Made by a program: the position numbers and the translations under genes. Below, one piece after another: positions 48,499 to 57,435 of a stretch of DNA of 64,000 nt. Origin of the DNA: Streptomyces sp. 35G-GA-8. Its GTDB lineage: Bacteria; Actinomycetota; Actinomycetes; Streptomycetales; Streptomycetaceae. Position 1 is the stretch's first letter. Each line of letters begins with the position of its first letter. Under the pieces are notes generated by a model that saw only the letters and a program-made list of their open reading frames with translations, was not told the DNA's origin and searched no databases. The stretch is from contig NZ_JAMHJQ010000011.1 of assembly GCF_023534745.1 (NCBI RefSeq), positions 62,001-126,000 on the forward strand, written 5' to 3'.

Positions 48499-49398
48499 AT
48501 GCCGGACCAGGCACGGGACCAGGCACGGGATCGGACACCGGCCGAGAGGGCCGCTGGGGCTGAGAGGGCCGCTGGGGCCGAGGGGGCCACTGGGGCCGAG
48601 GGGGCCGCTGGGGCCGAGAGGGCCGCCCGCGCCGAGCCCGCCGTCCAGGTCGAAGGGTTGTGGAAGCGGTTCGGCGAGCACATCGCCGTCGCCGGCATCG
48701 ACCTCGAACTGCCCGCGGGCCAGTTCATCGGCCTGGTAGGACCGAACGGCGCGGGCAAGACCACGACCCTGTCCATGGTCACCGGCCTCCTCCGGCCCGA
48801 CCAGGGGCGGGTACGGGTCGCCGGACACGACGTCTGGCGGGACCCCGTCGAGGTCAAGGCGCGGATCGGGGTCCTGCCGGAGGGGCTGAGGCTCTTCGAG
48901 CGGCTCTCCGGGCGGGAACTCCTCGGCTACACCGGGCGACTGCGAGGACTGCCGGGCGCCGAAGTCGACAAAAGGGCCACTCAGCTTCTCGATGTATTGG
49001 ACCTGGCGGGCGCGCAGCACAAACTCGTTGTCGACTACTCGACAGGTATGCGAAAGAAAATCGGCCTCGCGGCAGCGCTGCTCCACAATCCCCAGGTGCT
49101 TTTCCTGGACGAGCCGTTCGAAGGCGTCGACCCGGTCTCCGCGCAGACGATCCGGGGCGTCCTTGAGCGCTATACGGACTCGGGCGCGACCGTCGTCTTC
49201 TCCAGCCATGTGATGGAGCTGGTCGAGTCGCTGTGCGACTGGGTCGCCGTGATGGTGGCGGGCCGTATCCGCGCGCAGGGCACCCTCGAAGAGGTACGGG
49301 GTGACGCGCCCTCCCTCCAGAACGCCTTCCTGGAGCTGGTGGGCGCGCAGGGACGCGGCGCCGGGGAGTCGCTGGACTGGCTGGGCGGAGCGCGATGA
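48499..49398 (+). CDS. ABC transporter ATPase subunit with tandem A-G-A-E repeat leader
   Basis: 299 aa. Residues 14-46 are a low-complexity R-A-A-G-A-E repeat encoded by an 18-bp DNA repeat. The ABC ATPase has Walker A L-V-G-P-N-G-A-G-K-T-T-T near 85, signature Y-S-T-G-M-R-K-K near 177, and Walker B V-L-F-L-D-E-P-F-E-G near 196, with switch His in S-S-H-V-M-E. Layout and helix-rich partner suggest an exporter (ABC-2 or lantibiotic type). Stop overlaps the permease ATG (ATGA). The true start may be nearer residue 50, where similarity begins. Confidence 0.92.
   Translation: MPDQARDQARDRTPAERAAGAERAAGAEGATGAEGAAGAERAARAEPAVQVEGLWKRFGEHIAVAGIDLELPAGQFIGLVGPNGAGKTTTLSMVTGLLRPDQGRVRVAGHDVWRDPVEVKARIGVLPEGLRLFERLSGRELLGYTGRLRGLPGAEVDKRATQLLDVLDLAGAQHKLVVDYSTGMRKKIGLAAALLHNPQVLFLDEPFEGVDPVSAQTIRGVLERYTDSGATVVFSSHVMELVESLCDWVAVMVAGRIRAQGTLEEVRGDAPSLQNAFLELVGAQGRGAGESLDWLGGAR
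48543..48630 (+). repeat. About five 18-bp tandem repeats in the ABC ATPase start region
   Basis: Units of GGGCC(G/A)CTGGGGC(C/T)GAG(A/G)G are repeated in-frame, encoding the peptide R/G-A-(A/T)-G-A-E. Copies differ by one or two bases. Slippage of these repeats would lengthen or shorten the N-terminal extension by six residues without changing the frame. Confidence 0.85.
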
Positions 49399-51038
49399 AC
49401 ATGGCCGAGAACAACCCGGTGCCCGCCCCGGCCGGGACCCTCCCGCCCGCGTCCGTTCCGCTCACGCCCGTCTTCGTACGGCTGAAGCTCTCCCTCCTGC
49501 GCAACGGGCTGCGGCAGTCGTCGGGCCGGGCGGTCGCGTACATCGCGTCGGCGGTCCTCGCGCTGCTCCTCGCCGGGGCGCAGTTCCTCGGCCTCCTCCT
49601 GCTGCGCGGAAACGAGCACGCGGGCACGTTGGTCGTGCTGCTGACCGCCCTGCTGGCACTGGGCTGGGCCGTGATGCCGCTCTTCTTCCCCGGCGGCGAC
49701 GAGACGCTCGACCCGACCCGGCTGGTGATGCTGCCGCTGCGCCCGCGACCGCTGGTCGGGGCGCTGCTCGCGGCGTCGCTGGTGGGGATCGGACCGCTGT
49801 TCACGCTCTGTCTGGCGGTCGGCTCGGCGGCGGCGACGGCGCACGGCGCGGCGTCGGTGGCCGTCTCGGTCCTGGCCGTACCGCTGGTTCTGCTCATGTG
49901 CGTCGCGCTGGCGCGCGCCGTCGCCACGGCCAACATCCGGCTGCTGACCTCGCGCAAGGGCCGCGATCTGGCCGTCCTGAGCGGTCTGGTGATCGCGGTG
50001 GGCATCCAGGTCGTCAACTTCGGCGCCCAGCGGCTCGGGAACGCGGGCGGGCTCGCCGCGCTCGATCCGGCGGCGCGGGTCGTACGGTGGCTCCCGCCCG
50101 CGTCCGCGATGGGCGCGGTGGAGTCGGTGGGCGACGGCGCGTACGGGCGGGCCGTGGCCCAGCTGCTGCTGACGGTGGCCGCGCTGGCGGCCCTGCTGTA
50201 CGCGTGGCGCCGGTCGCTGGTGAAGCTGATGACCGCCCCGGACGGCTCGACGCTCGCGGCGGCGGAACCGGCCCGCAAGGAGTCGGTGTGGCAGCCGGGG
50301 CGGCTGCTGCCCGAGGGGCGTACGGGCACGGTGATGCTGCGCAGTCTGCGCTATGTGTGGCGCGACCCGAAGACCAAGGCGGCCTGGGTGACCTCGCTGG
50401 CCATCGGTCTGATCGTGCCGCTGTTCAACGCGCTCCAGGGCACGGGCACGATCTACTTCGCGTGCTTCGCCGCCGGGATGCTCGGCATCCAGATGTACAA
50501 CCAGTTCGGCCAGGACACCTCGGCCTTCTGGATGGTGGCGCTGACGATCTCCTCGACGCGGGACGCCTATCTCGAACTGCGTGCGCGTGCGCTGGCGCTG
50601 CTGGTGATCACCCTGCCGTACTCGGCACTGGTGACCGTGGCCACGGCGGCGCTGCTGGGCGACTGGCAGGCCCTGCCCGAGGCGCTCGGGCTGTCGTTCG
50701 CGCTGCTCGGCGCGATGCTGGCGACGGGCGCGATCGCCTCGGCGCGCTTCCCGTACTCGATACCGCAGGACAGCGGCTACAAGAACGTCGCTCCCGGCCA
50801 GGCCGGGCTCGCCTGGATCTCGATCCTCGGCGGGATGCTCGGCGCGGCGCTGCTGTGCGCGCCGGTGCTGGCGCTGGCGATCTGGGTCCATGTCTCCGGC
50901 GCGGACGAATGGTCGTGGCTGCTGCTCCCGGCCGGTACGGCGTACGGGGCCCTGGCGGTGGCGGGCGGTCTCCGGCTGGCGGCCCCGCGGACAGCGGCGC
51001 GGCTGCCGGAGATCCTCACGGCGGTCAGCAAGGGCTGA
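49395..51038 (+). CDS. ABC transporter permease subunit
   Basis: 547 aa with about 12 hydrophobic segments. It starts within the ATPase stop codon (ATGA at 49395), so the two are cotranslated. The arrangement (S-S-G-R-A-V-A-Y-I-A-S-A-V-L-A-L-L-L-A-G then V-V-L-L-T-A-L-L-A-L-G-W-A-V-M-P-L-F-F-P-G-G-D-E-T-L-D-P, and later F-G-Q-D-T-S-A-F-W-M-V) is like the ABC-2 exporter permeases annotated as transmembrane transport proteins in Streptomyces. The exported substrate is unknown. Confidence 0.88.
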   Translation: MNMAENNPVPAPAGTLPPASVPLTPVFVRLKLSLLRNGLRQSSGRAVAYIASAVLALLLAGAQFLGLLLLRGNEHAGTLVVLLTALLALGWAVMPLFFPGGDETLDPTRLVMLPLRPRPLVGALLAASLVGIGPLFTLCLAVGSAAATAHGAASVAVSVLAVPLVLLMCVALARAVATANIRLLTSRKGRDLAVLSGLVIAVGIQVVNFGAQRLGNAGGLAALDPAARVVRWLPPASAMGAVESVGDGAYGRAVAQLLLTVAALAALLYAWRRSLVKLMTAPDGSTLAAAEPARKESVWQPGRLLPEGRTGTVMLRSLRYVWRDPKTKAAWVTSLAIGLIVPLFNALQGTGTIYFACFAAGMLGIQMYNQFGQDTSAFWMVALTISSTRDAYLELRARALALLVITLPYSALVTVATAALLGDWQALPEALGLSFALLGAMLATGAIASARFPYSIPQDSGYKNVAPGQAGLAWISILGGMLGAALLCAPVLALAIWVHVSGADEWSWLLLPAGTAYGALAVAGGLRLAAPRTAARLPEILTAVSKG

Positions 51039-51048
51039 CGGCGCCCGA

Positions 51049-51090
51049 GCCGCCCTCCCCCGCCCGACGCGGCCGCCGCGTCAGGGCGGC
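51049..51090. terminator. Compound stem terminator between the converging permease and hydrolase genes
   Basis: GCCGCCCT (51049-51056) pairs with AGGGCGGC (51083-51090), and GACGCGG (51066-51072) with CCGCGTC (51076-51082), giving a two-stem hairpin 10 bp after the permease stop and 10 bp beyond the hydrolase stop. Confidence 0.6.
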
Positions 51091-51099
51091 CCGCTCACG

Positions 51100-51963
51100 T
51101 CAGGGCGTCAGCACGCCGTCCAGGAACGGTTCGATCGCCGCCCGCCACGCCTCCGGCTGGTCGTAATGGGCGAGATGGCCCGCGTCCGTCACCTCCGCGT
51201 ACTGGCCGCGCGGCAGCACCCGCACCATCTCCTGCGCCTCCGCGCGGCCCAGCTCGCCGTCCGGACCGCGGACCACCAGGGTGGGGCACTGGACCTGCGC
51301 CAGCTCCTCCCAGTGCGCGTCATGGACCCAGGTCTCCCGGGACGTCAGCATCTGGCGGCGCGCGAAGACGGGGCGCCAGCCGTCCGCGCACTCCTTCATC
51401 ACCTCGGCGAAGAACTCGCCACGCGCCGGCGTGGGACGCTCCACCCAGGGGTCGTCCTCGCCGAACCACTTCCGTACGTCGGCCAGCGTCGCGAACGGGA
51501 CGGGCCAGGCCCGGAACCAGTCCGCCCACTCCCGCTGGGACGCCGCCCCCAGCGCCGAGGCCCGCATGTCACAGATGATCAGGGCCCGGACCAGATCGGG
51601 GCGCTTGGCGGCGAGCTGCCAGGCGGTGAGCGCGCCCATCGAGTGGCCGACGAGCGTGACGGGCGCCAGCCCGAGCTGTTCGATCGCGGCTTCGGCGTCG
51701 GCCACGTACGCCTCGCGCGTGAACGGTCCCTCGGACGGCTTGTCGCTGCGGCCGTGGCCGCGCTGATCGAGCGCGATCGCGCGGTGCCGCTCCGAGAGCC
51801 AGCGCGCCGTGGCGGCCCAGTGCGAGGCGCGGCCCATGAGGCCGTGCAGCAATAAGACGCCGGAGGCCCGCTCCGTCTCCTCGCGTCGCTTGGGCGGGTC
51901 GGCAAACTCCCAGGCAGCGAGACGTACGCCGTCCGCTCCGGTCACATCGATGCGCCGCACCAT
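51100..51963 (-). CDS. Alpha/beta-fold hydrolase
   Basis: 287 aa from ATG at 51963; a GTG four codons further upstream is also possible (GAAGGGG touches it). The alpha/beta hydrolase triad is visible: nucleophile elbow G-H-S-M-G, oxyanion loop L-L-H-G-L-M-G-R, D in V-V-R-G-P-D-G-E-L, and H in T-D-A-G-H-L-A-H-Y-D-Q-P. The lid between strands holds F-R-A-W-P-V-P-F-A-T. The family hydrolyses esters, lactones or epoxides; the substrate is unknown. It is convergent with the ABC exporter operon. Confidence 0.92.
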   Translation of the reverse strand: MVRRIDVTGADGVRLAAWEFADPPKRREETERASGVLLLHGLMGRASHWAATARWLSERHRAIALDQRGHGRSDKPSEGPFTREAYVADAEAAIEQLGLAPVTLVGHSMGALTAWQLAAKRPDLVRALIICDMRASALGAASQREWADWFRAWPVPFATLADVRKWFGEDDPWVERPTPARGEFFAEVMKECADGWRPVFARRQMLTSRETWVHDAHWEELAQVQCPTLVVRGPDGELGRAEAQEMVRVLPRGQYAEVTDAGHLAHYDQPEAWRAAIEPFLDGVLTP

Positions 51964-52757
51964 GCGTCCCGGCACCCCCTTCGGTCCTGAGTGGTCGAGT
52001 CGGATTCCGCTATGGCCCCGTTCCGATGCGTCCAGCCGCGCCAGACTATCGAACTCTCATTCGAAAATATGAATCCCACGCGCAACACCGCTCGTTCGAG
52101 TGACCACGCTCCAGGATTGCCGGACGCGGCCCTGGGGAGATCTTCACCGGGAGGCGGGCCGCTCGGGGATGACGGTCCGAGGGGAATGACCCTGGGAGCT
52201 CGGGGCTCCGGGTCAGCGCAGGGGAGGACAGGCTCCGGTGCCGAAAGGCGCCGGAGCCGCCCCCTCGCGCGGCACCCCGGCTCGTACCACCGGGCTCGGG
52301 CGGAGTGCGCGGAACACGCAACTGCCGCGGGTCATACGCGCCGTACCGCAGACGCGACACACAGTGCACACCCCCGCACAGGCGCATCACCCTGCTCCCT
52401 CCCCGGCCGCGGGCCGACCCGGAGCCGCACCCCCGGTCGGTACCTCAGGTCATATGCCTCTGCCACAGACTGGCACGCGAACGCCCAGCCGTCGCCCCCT
52501 CCGGCCGGAAAGCGCATACCCTCCGGCCACGGAGCGGCTCCCCTGAGTCACTTCTTTGGCCGGAAGTCTCAGCACACCCCCGTACACACACCTCGGGTAC
52601 GCACACCCGCACGCACATCCGAGTACACGCATCCGCGCGATATCCGCGCCCCATCGCACCGGAGCCCCGCCCGCCCCCAGATGCGGACGGCGGACGGTGC
52701 TCCTCCGACGACAGAACCCTGCGTCAGCGGGGCCCGGAATCCGGGACCCCGCGTGCC
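51964..52757. other. Gene-poor stretch between the hydrolase and dmdR1
   Basis: I see no supported gene in about 790 bp; the open frames are Pro/Arg/His/Ser-rich and match no family. A CA-rich low-complexity tract (52570-52640, repeated ACAC and CCGCAC) lies here, and a terminator-like hairpin for dmdR1 is at 52727-52752. The stretch near 52030-52110 is AT-richer and may contain the alpha/beta hydrolase promoter. Confidence 0.5.
52727..52752 (-). terminator. Terminator hairpin after dmdR1
   Basis: GCGGGG and CCGGA in 52727-52738 pair with TCCGG and CCCCGC in 52740-52752, with a small internal mismatch. It lies 6 bp beyond the dmdR1 stop codon (52758, minus strand). Confidence 0.6.
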
Positions 52758-53450
52758 TCAGCGCTTGGCGACGAAGACGTGCGACGCCACCTCGGACTGA
52801 AGCTCCGCCGCCTCGCCACTGCTCCCGACCAATACCCCGCCGGAGGACTCCGTCACACTCACCACGGACCCGGGCTGTACGCCCGCGCGCCGCAGCGTGT
52901 ACATCAGCTGGGCATCGGTCTGGATGGGCTCGCCGATCCGCCGCACCACGACCGTCTTGCCCTCGGCGCCCGGATCCAGCTCCGCGAGGCTCACCAGCCC
53001 CACGTCCAGGAACGGGTCGGCCTCGGCCTTCTCGCCCAGCTCCTCCAGGCCCGGGATCGGGTTGCCGTACGGCGACTCCGTCGGGTGGCGGAGCAGTTCG
53101 AGCACGCGCCGCTCGACCGCCTCGCTCATCACATGCTCCCAGCGGCACGCCTCCGCGTGCACCTGCTCCCACTCCAGGCCGATCACATCGACCAGGAGAC
53201 ATTCGGCGAGCCTGTGCTTGCGCATGACGCGCGTCGCCAGCCGGCGTCCTTCCTCGGTCAGCTCCAGATGCCGGTCACCCGCGACCTGCACCAGTCCGTC
53301 GCGCTCCATACGGGCCACGGTCTGGCTCACCGTCGGCCCGCTCTGGTCGAGCCGCTCCGCGATCCGGGCGCGCATTGGGACCACACCTTCCTCTTCCAGC
53401 TCAAGGATGGTGCGGAGGTACATCTCCGTCGTGTCGATCAGTCCGGACAT
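52758..53450 (-). CDS. dmdR1: DtxR-family iron-dependent repressor DmdR1
   Basis: 230 aa from ATG at 53450 with GAGGGG upstream. All DtxR metal ligands are at the canonical positions: His79, Glu83, His98 (site 1) and Met10, Cys102, Glu105, His106 (site 2). The HTH lies at 25-50 (R-I-A-E-R-L-D-Q-S-G-P-T-V-S-Q-T-V-A-R-M). A C-terminal SH3-like domain (about 150-230) completes it. With Fe2+ it represses siderophore genes through iron boxes; in S. coelicolor its loss alters desferrioxamine and antibiotic production. The + strand opposite is open for long stretches, as for the reported antisense gene adm. Divergent from a SIS-domain gene. Confidence 0.96.
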   Translation of the reverse strand: MSGLIDTTEMYLRTILELEEEGVVPMRARIAERLDQSGPTVSQTVARMERDGLVQVAGDRHLELTEEGRRLATRVMRKHRLAECLLVDVIGLEWEQVHAEACRWEHVMSEAVERRVLELLRHPTESPYGNPIPGLEELGEKAEADPFLDVGLVSLAELDPGAEGKTVVVRRIGEPIQTDAQLMYTLRRAGVQPGSVVSVTESSGGVLVGSSGEAAELQSEVASHVFVAKR

Positions 53451-53739
53451 ACATGCCCCTCGATAAATCGTGCGCTGGCCCTGAACCAATTCTGACGCAT
53501 ACCACCGACAACCGTGCCGTGCCGTGGTGAGCGGAAGGGGCGGGATCCCGATGCGGCGGGACAGCCATGTCGAGTCGCATGTCGAGTCGCCGTATTGACA
53601 GAGCAATGGTCCAGACCTCAACGTGATCCGCGGCACAGACATTCCCCGCCCCCGCCCGGCCCCCGTTCCGCACCTGCTCCGCCCTCTGCGCCACCCTCCT
53701 GTTCCGCCCTTGAAACCCCACCCTGGAAGGGCCTCCTCG

Positions 53740-54495
53740 ATGAGCGAGAGCAACCTGGCCGGTCAGTTCTTCGATGCGGCGATCGGTCTGCTCCAGCGGG
53801 TACGCGACGAGGAGTCCGCCAGTGTCGCCGCCGCCGGAACCGCCGTCGCCGACACGGTCGCCGCCGGGGGCCGGCTCTTCGCCTTCGGCGCCGGACACTC
53901 CTCGCTCGCCGCGCAGGACGTCGTCTACCGGGCCGGCGGCTTCGCCGTGATGAATCTGCTCACCGTGCCCGGCGTGGTCGGAGTCGATGTCATGCCGGCC
54001 ACCCTCGGCTCCGCGCTGGAGCGGGTCGACGGGCTGGCGAGCGCCGTGCTCGACTCCAGCCCCGCCCGCGCCGGGGACCTGCTGGTGATCATCTCCCTCT
54101 CCGGGCGCAACGCGCTGCCCGTCGAGATGGCGATGAACGCGCGGGCGCTGGGGCTGAAGGTCATCGGTGTGACGTCCGTGGCGTACGCGACGGAGACCAA
54201 GTCCCGGCACCTCACCGGGACCTATCTCAAGGACCACTGCGACATCGTGCTGGACAGCAAGATCGCGGTCGGCGACGCGGAACTGACGGCCGACGGCATC
54301 GAGGCTCCGTTCGCCCCGGCCTCGACCGTCGTCACCAGCGCCCTGATGCAGGCGATGATGGCCGCGGCGGCCGGGGAATTGGTCGAACGCGGAATCGAAC
54401 CCCCGCTGCTGCGCTCGGGGAATGTCGACGGCGGGACCGAGTGGAACGGCAGGGTCATGACCGAGTACAGCGATCGCATCTTCTACCGCCACTAG
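53740..54495 (+). CDS. SIS-domain sugar-phosphate-binding protein
   Basis: 251 aa from ATG at 53740 with GGAAGG upstream. A sugar isomerase (SIS) domain occupies most of the protein: F-A-F-G-A-G-H-S-S-L-A-A-Q-D (about 46-60), then V-I-I-S-L-S-G-R-N (about 113-122). SIS domains bind phospho-sugars in isomerases and in regulators; no HTH is attached here, so it may be an isomerase or deaminase-like enzyme of amino-sugar metabolism. The C-terminal G-N-V-D-G-G-T-E-W-N is a conserved tail in this subfamily. Ends before the hairpin at 54582. Confidence 0.9.
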   Translation: MSESNLAGQFFDAAIGLLQRVRDEESASVAAAGTAVADTVAAGGRLFAFGAGHSSLAAQDVVYRAGGFAVMNLLTVPGVVGVDVMPATLGSALERVDGLASAVLDSSPARAGDLLVIISLSGRNALPVEMAMNARALGLKVIGVTSVAYATETKSRHLTGTYLKDHCDIVLDSKIAVGDAELTADGIEAPFAPASTVVTSALMQAMMAAAAGELVERGIEPPLLRSGNVDGGTEWNGRVMTEYSDRIFYRH

Positions 54496-54581
54496 AACGT
54501 TCTTACGGTAAAGAGAGGCGTGTGCAGAAAGAAATGCGACACACGCAACAGCGGAAACCGAGAGTGACGTCTGAGTGACAT

Positions 54582-54616
54582 CCGGGGCCTGCGGGGGACG
54601 TTCCCGCAGGCCCCGG
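54582..54616 (+). terminator. Perfect 14-bp terminator after the SIS gene
   Basis: CCGGGGCCTGCGGG (54582-54595) and its exact complement (54603-54616) surround a 7-nt loop, 86 bp after the SIS gene stop. Confidence 0.8.
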
Positions 54617-55113
54617 CCCGTTCCCGCTCCCAGGAACCGCAACTTTGCGTCACCACGGGAGCACTTGGCGGAATTTTGATCTTTCACAGAGAGGTAATGT
54701 TCAGGCAAAGTAGGGGAGACTTCGGTGCGGCATCATCGGAGTTGACGACGTGTCGGACGCGTCGGCGCGTACTGCCACGCCCGCACGGCACCACAGAAAG
54801 ACCGAAGGACGGAAAGGGCGAGCTGTGAGAATCCGACTGGACCGCGAGTCCTCCGTCAGACGCGGGACGACCGCTTCCTGACCCGGCCGCCCGGACCACC
54901 GCACGGCAGCCGCGAAGCCGGCCTCCCAACTGCCGCGATCCGGCAGGGCGCGACGCCCCTCACGCTTCGACCTTCACGTCTCACACCCTCACGCCTCAAC
55001 CCTCACGCTCAACCCGCATGCTCAACCCGCAGTTCTCGCACATCCGTTTCACCCCCCACTGACCCGACCACACCGCGCCCCGGCGAGCCCGCGGGTGCAG
55101 GAGGCAGGCCATC
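54617..55113 (+). other. Upstream region of the carbonic anhydrase gene
   Basis: About 500 bp before the carbonic anhydrase ATG. Two tiny frames are notable. A 43-codon frame (54697-54828) begins with ATG after AGAGAGG. It overlaps by GTGA an 18-codon frame (54825-54881, V-R-I-R-L-D-R-E-S-S-V-R-R-G-T-T-A-S) preceded by GGAAAGGGCGAG. Neither has typical codon usage; a leader-peptide role is possible. TAATGT (54695-54700) may instead be a promoter -10. The rest (54900-55060) is pyrimidine-rich with CTCACGC repeats. Confidence 0.4.
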
Positions 55114-55698
55114 ATGAAATCCCTCATCGACAACGCCCGTTCCTTCTCCGTGCAGGTGGCTGAACGCCCCGACGAATTCCGAGATCTCGCGGCGGGGCAG
55201 ACGCCGCAAGCGCTCTTCATCACCTGCTCGGACTCACGCGTCATCCCCTCTCTCATCACCGGCGCCCGACCCGGCGAGCTGTTCGAGCTGCGCACGGCGG
55301 GCAACATCGTCCCCCCGTACGACGCGGACCGGCCCGGCGGCGAGACCGCCACCATCGAGTACGCGCTGCGCGTGCTCGACGTCCGTGACCTCGTCGTCTG
55401 CGGTCACTCGCACTGCGGCGCCGTGGGCGCCATGGTCCGCGGCGAGGACCTGTCGGCCGTTCCCGCCGTGCGCGGCTGGCTCGGCCTCGGTGCCTCCGAG
55501 CTGCCGTCGGCGCAAGGCCTCGCCCACGCCGTACAGCACCACGCGGCGGCCCAGCTCGACACCCTCAGGAGCTACCCCGCCGTGCGGGAACGCCTCGCGG
55601 AGGGCCGGCTCTCCCTGCACGCCTGGTACTACGAAGTGGACACGGGCGCGATCAGCGTCCACCGGCCCGAGCTGGGTGGGGAGTTCAGACCGCTGTGA
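55114..55698 (+). CDS. Beta-class carbonic anhydrase
   Basis: 194 aa. The beta-carbonic anhydrase zinc ligands are Cys38 in I-T-C-S-D-S-R, His98 and Cys101 in C-G-H-S-H-C-G-A, with the Asp40/Arg42 dyad. It interconverts CO2 and bicarbonate. The following gene (70 bp on) encodes a SulP-family anion transporter, a common pairing for bicarbonate transport. This supports bicarbonate supply for carboxylations such as fatty-acid and polyketide precursor synthesis. Tetramer or dimer state unknown. Confidence 0.95.
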   Translation: MKSLIDNARSFSVQVAERPDEFRDLAAGQTPQALFITCSDSRVIPSLITGARPGELFELRTAGNIVPPYDADRPGGETATIEYALRVLDVRDLVVCGHSHCGAVGAMVRGEDLSAVPAVRGWLGLGASELPSAQGLAHAVQHHAAAQLDTLRSYPAVRERLAEGRLSLHAWYYEVDTGAISVHRPELGGEFRPL

Positions 55699-55768
55699 CA
55701 GCGGTCTCGGCATCGATCTCTCCCCACCTCCTGTCCGCTCGCGGACCGCACAGCTAGGACAACCCGTC

Positions 55769-57298
55769 ATGCTCTCCCTCCCACTTCTGAAGGACCAGCG
55801 TGTCCTTCGGCGCGAGATACTCGCGTCCCTCGTCGTCTTCCTCGTCGCCCTGCCCCTCTGTGTGGGGGTGGCGGTCGCCTCCGGTGTCCCCGCCGAACTC
55901 GGTCTGGTCACCGGCATCGTCGGCGGACTCGTCGTGGGCTTCCTCCCCGGAAGCTCACTTCAGGTGAGCGGCCCCGCCGCCGGTCTCACCGTCCTCGTAT
56001 ACGAAGCCGTCAAGGAGTTCGGCGTCGGCACACTCGGCGCCATCGTCCTAGTGGCCGGACTGCTGCAACTGGCCCTCGGTGCCCTCGGCTTCGGCCGCTG
56101 GTTCCGGGCCATCTCGGTCGCCGTCGTCCAGGGGATGCTGGCCGGCATCGGCCTCGTTCTCGTGCTCGGCCAGGTGTACGCCATGGCGGACACCCCACAG
56201 CCGTCCGGCGGGCTCGACAAGATCGCCGGACTGCCCGGACTCGCCGGCGACATCATCACCAACGGCACGGCGCTGACCGCGTTCCTCATCGGAGCCGGGA
56301 CCATCGCCGTACTGGTCCTCTGGCCCCGCCTCCCGGCCGGGGCCCGGATGATCCCGGGCCCGCTGGCCGCCGTGGCGCTGGCCACCGCCGCGGTCTTCCT
56401 GCTGGATCTGCCGGTCGCCAAGGTCGAGGTACAGGGGCTGCTGGAATCCATACGTCCGCCCGGGCTCGACGAGTTCGGGCAGCTCGCGAGCGTGGCCGCC
56501 CTCGGCACGGTGCTCGCGTTCACCCTGATCGCCTCGGCGGAGAGCCTGTTCAGCGCCGCGGCGGTGGACCGTATGCATGACGGCCCGCGCACGGACTACA
56601 ACAAGGAACTCATGGCGCAGGGCGTGGGGAACACGGTCTGCGGGGCGCTCGGCGCGCTGCCGATGACCGCGGTCATCGTACGGAGCTCCGCCAACGTGCA
56701 GGCGGGCGCGCGGACTTCACTCTCCCGGATCCTGCACGGCCTGTGGCTGCTGCTGTTCGCCGCGCTGCTGCCCGCGGCGATCGGCATCATCCCGCTCGCG
56801 GCGCTCGCCGGTGTCCTGGTGCACGCGGGCTGCAAGCTCGTACCGTTCAAGGATCTGCGCCCGCTGTGGCGGGAGCACCGCGGCGAGGTGGTGATCCTCG
56901 CCATCACGGCGCTGGCGATCCTGGTCACGAACCTCTTCGAGGGCGTGGTCCTCGGGCTGCTGCTCGCGGTCGTCAAGACCGCCTGGGAGATCTCGCACCT
57001 CCATGTCGACGTCCATGAACTCACGGGCGGCCGGATGGTGGTGTCGGTCACCGGCAACGCGACGTTCCTGCGACTGCCGCGCATCATGGAGCAGTTGGAG
57101 GCGCTGCCGAAGGACCGTCCCATCGAGCTGGATCTGTCCGGCCTGCGCCATGTCGACCACGCGTGCCGCATCGCCCTGGAGAACTGGGCGCTGCGGCACA
57201 ACGACGCGGAGACGGAACCGGTCAGGATGCTGCCCCCGGAGACGGCGTCCCTCCGGGAGGGCGGCCCGGCGGCGGGCCCCAGGACGGGCGCGTCCTGA
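55769..57298 (+). CDS. SulP-family anion transporter with STAS domain
   Basis: 509 aa from ATG at 55769 (AGGA upstream). About 12 membrane segments, with the SulP signature A-L-P-L-C-V-G-V-A-V-A-S-G-V-P-A-E-L-G-L-V-T-G near the start and S-S-L-Q-V-S-G-P-A-A-G-L-T-V in TM3-4. A cytoplasmic STAS-like domain (about 410-495) ends the protein (L-D-L-S-G-L-R-H-V-D-H-A-C). The SulP family moves sulfate, bicarbonate or other anions. Its position behind a carbonic anhydrase favours bicarbonate uptake (BicA-like) over sulfate; that is inference. Confidence 0.9.
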   Translation: MLSLPLLKDQRVLRREILASLVVFLVALPLCVGVAVASGVPAELGLVTGIVGGLVVGFLPGSSLQVSGPAAGLTVLVYEAVKEFGVGTLGAIVLVAGLLQLALGALGFGRWFRAISVAVVQGMLAGIGLVLVLGQVYAMADTPQPSGGLDKIAGLPGLAGDIITNGTALTAFLIGAGTIAVLVLWPRLPAGARMIPGPLAAVALATAAVFLLDLPVAKVEVQGLLESIRPPGLDEFGQLASVAALGTVLAFTLIASAESLFSAAAVDRMHDGPRTDYNKELMAQGVGNTVCGALGALPMTAVIVRSSANVQAGARTSLSRILHGLWLLLFAALLPAAIGIIPLAALAGVLVHAGCKLVPFKDLRPLWREHRGEVVILAITALAILVTNLFEGVVLGLLLAVVKTAWEISHLHVDVHELTGGRMVVSVTGNATFLRLPRIMEQLEALPKDRPIELDLSGLRHVDHACRIALENWALRHNDAETEPVRMLPPETASLREGGPAAGPRTGAS

Positions 57299-57320
57299 CG
57301 GTACGTCAGTAAGGGAAGTA

Positions 57321-57373
57321 CCGGACGGCACGCGCGGCGGCGCACGCACGACAACGCCGCACGTGCCGTCCGG
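57321..57373. terminator. Nested inverted repeat, bidirectional terminator
   Basis: CCGGACGGCACG (57321-57332) and its exact complement (57362-57373) enclose a further CGCGGCG/CGCCGC pairing. The site lies between the converging transporter (stop 57298) and PAS-protein (stop 57436) genes. Confidence 0.75.
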
Positions 57374-57435
57374 CACCTGGCCTCCGCGACGCCGTCTCAG
57401 GGCACCGCCTCAGGTCACCGTCTCAGGACCTCACC

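Noticed and set aside
51991-52800. 269-codon + strand frame between the hydrolase and dmdR1
   Set aside because: Low-complexity Pro/Arg/His/Thr composition from CA-rich DNA and overlap with the dmdR1 terminator and 3' end; no domain.
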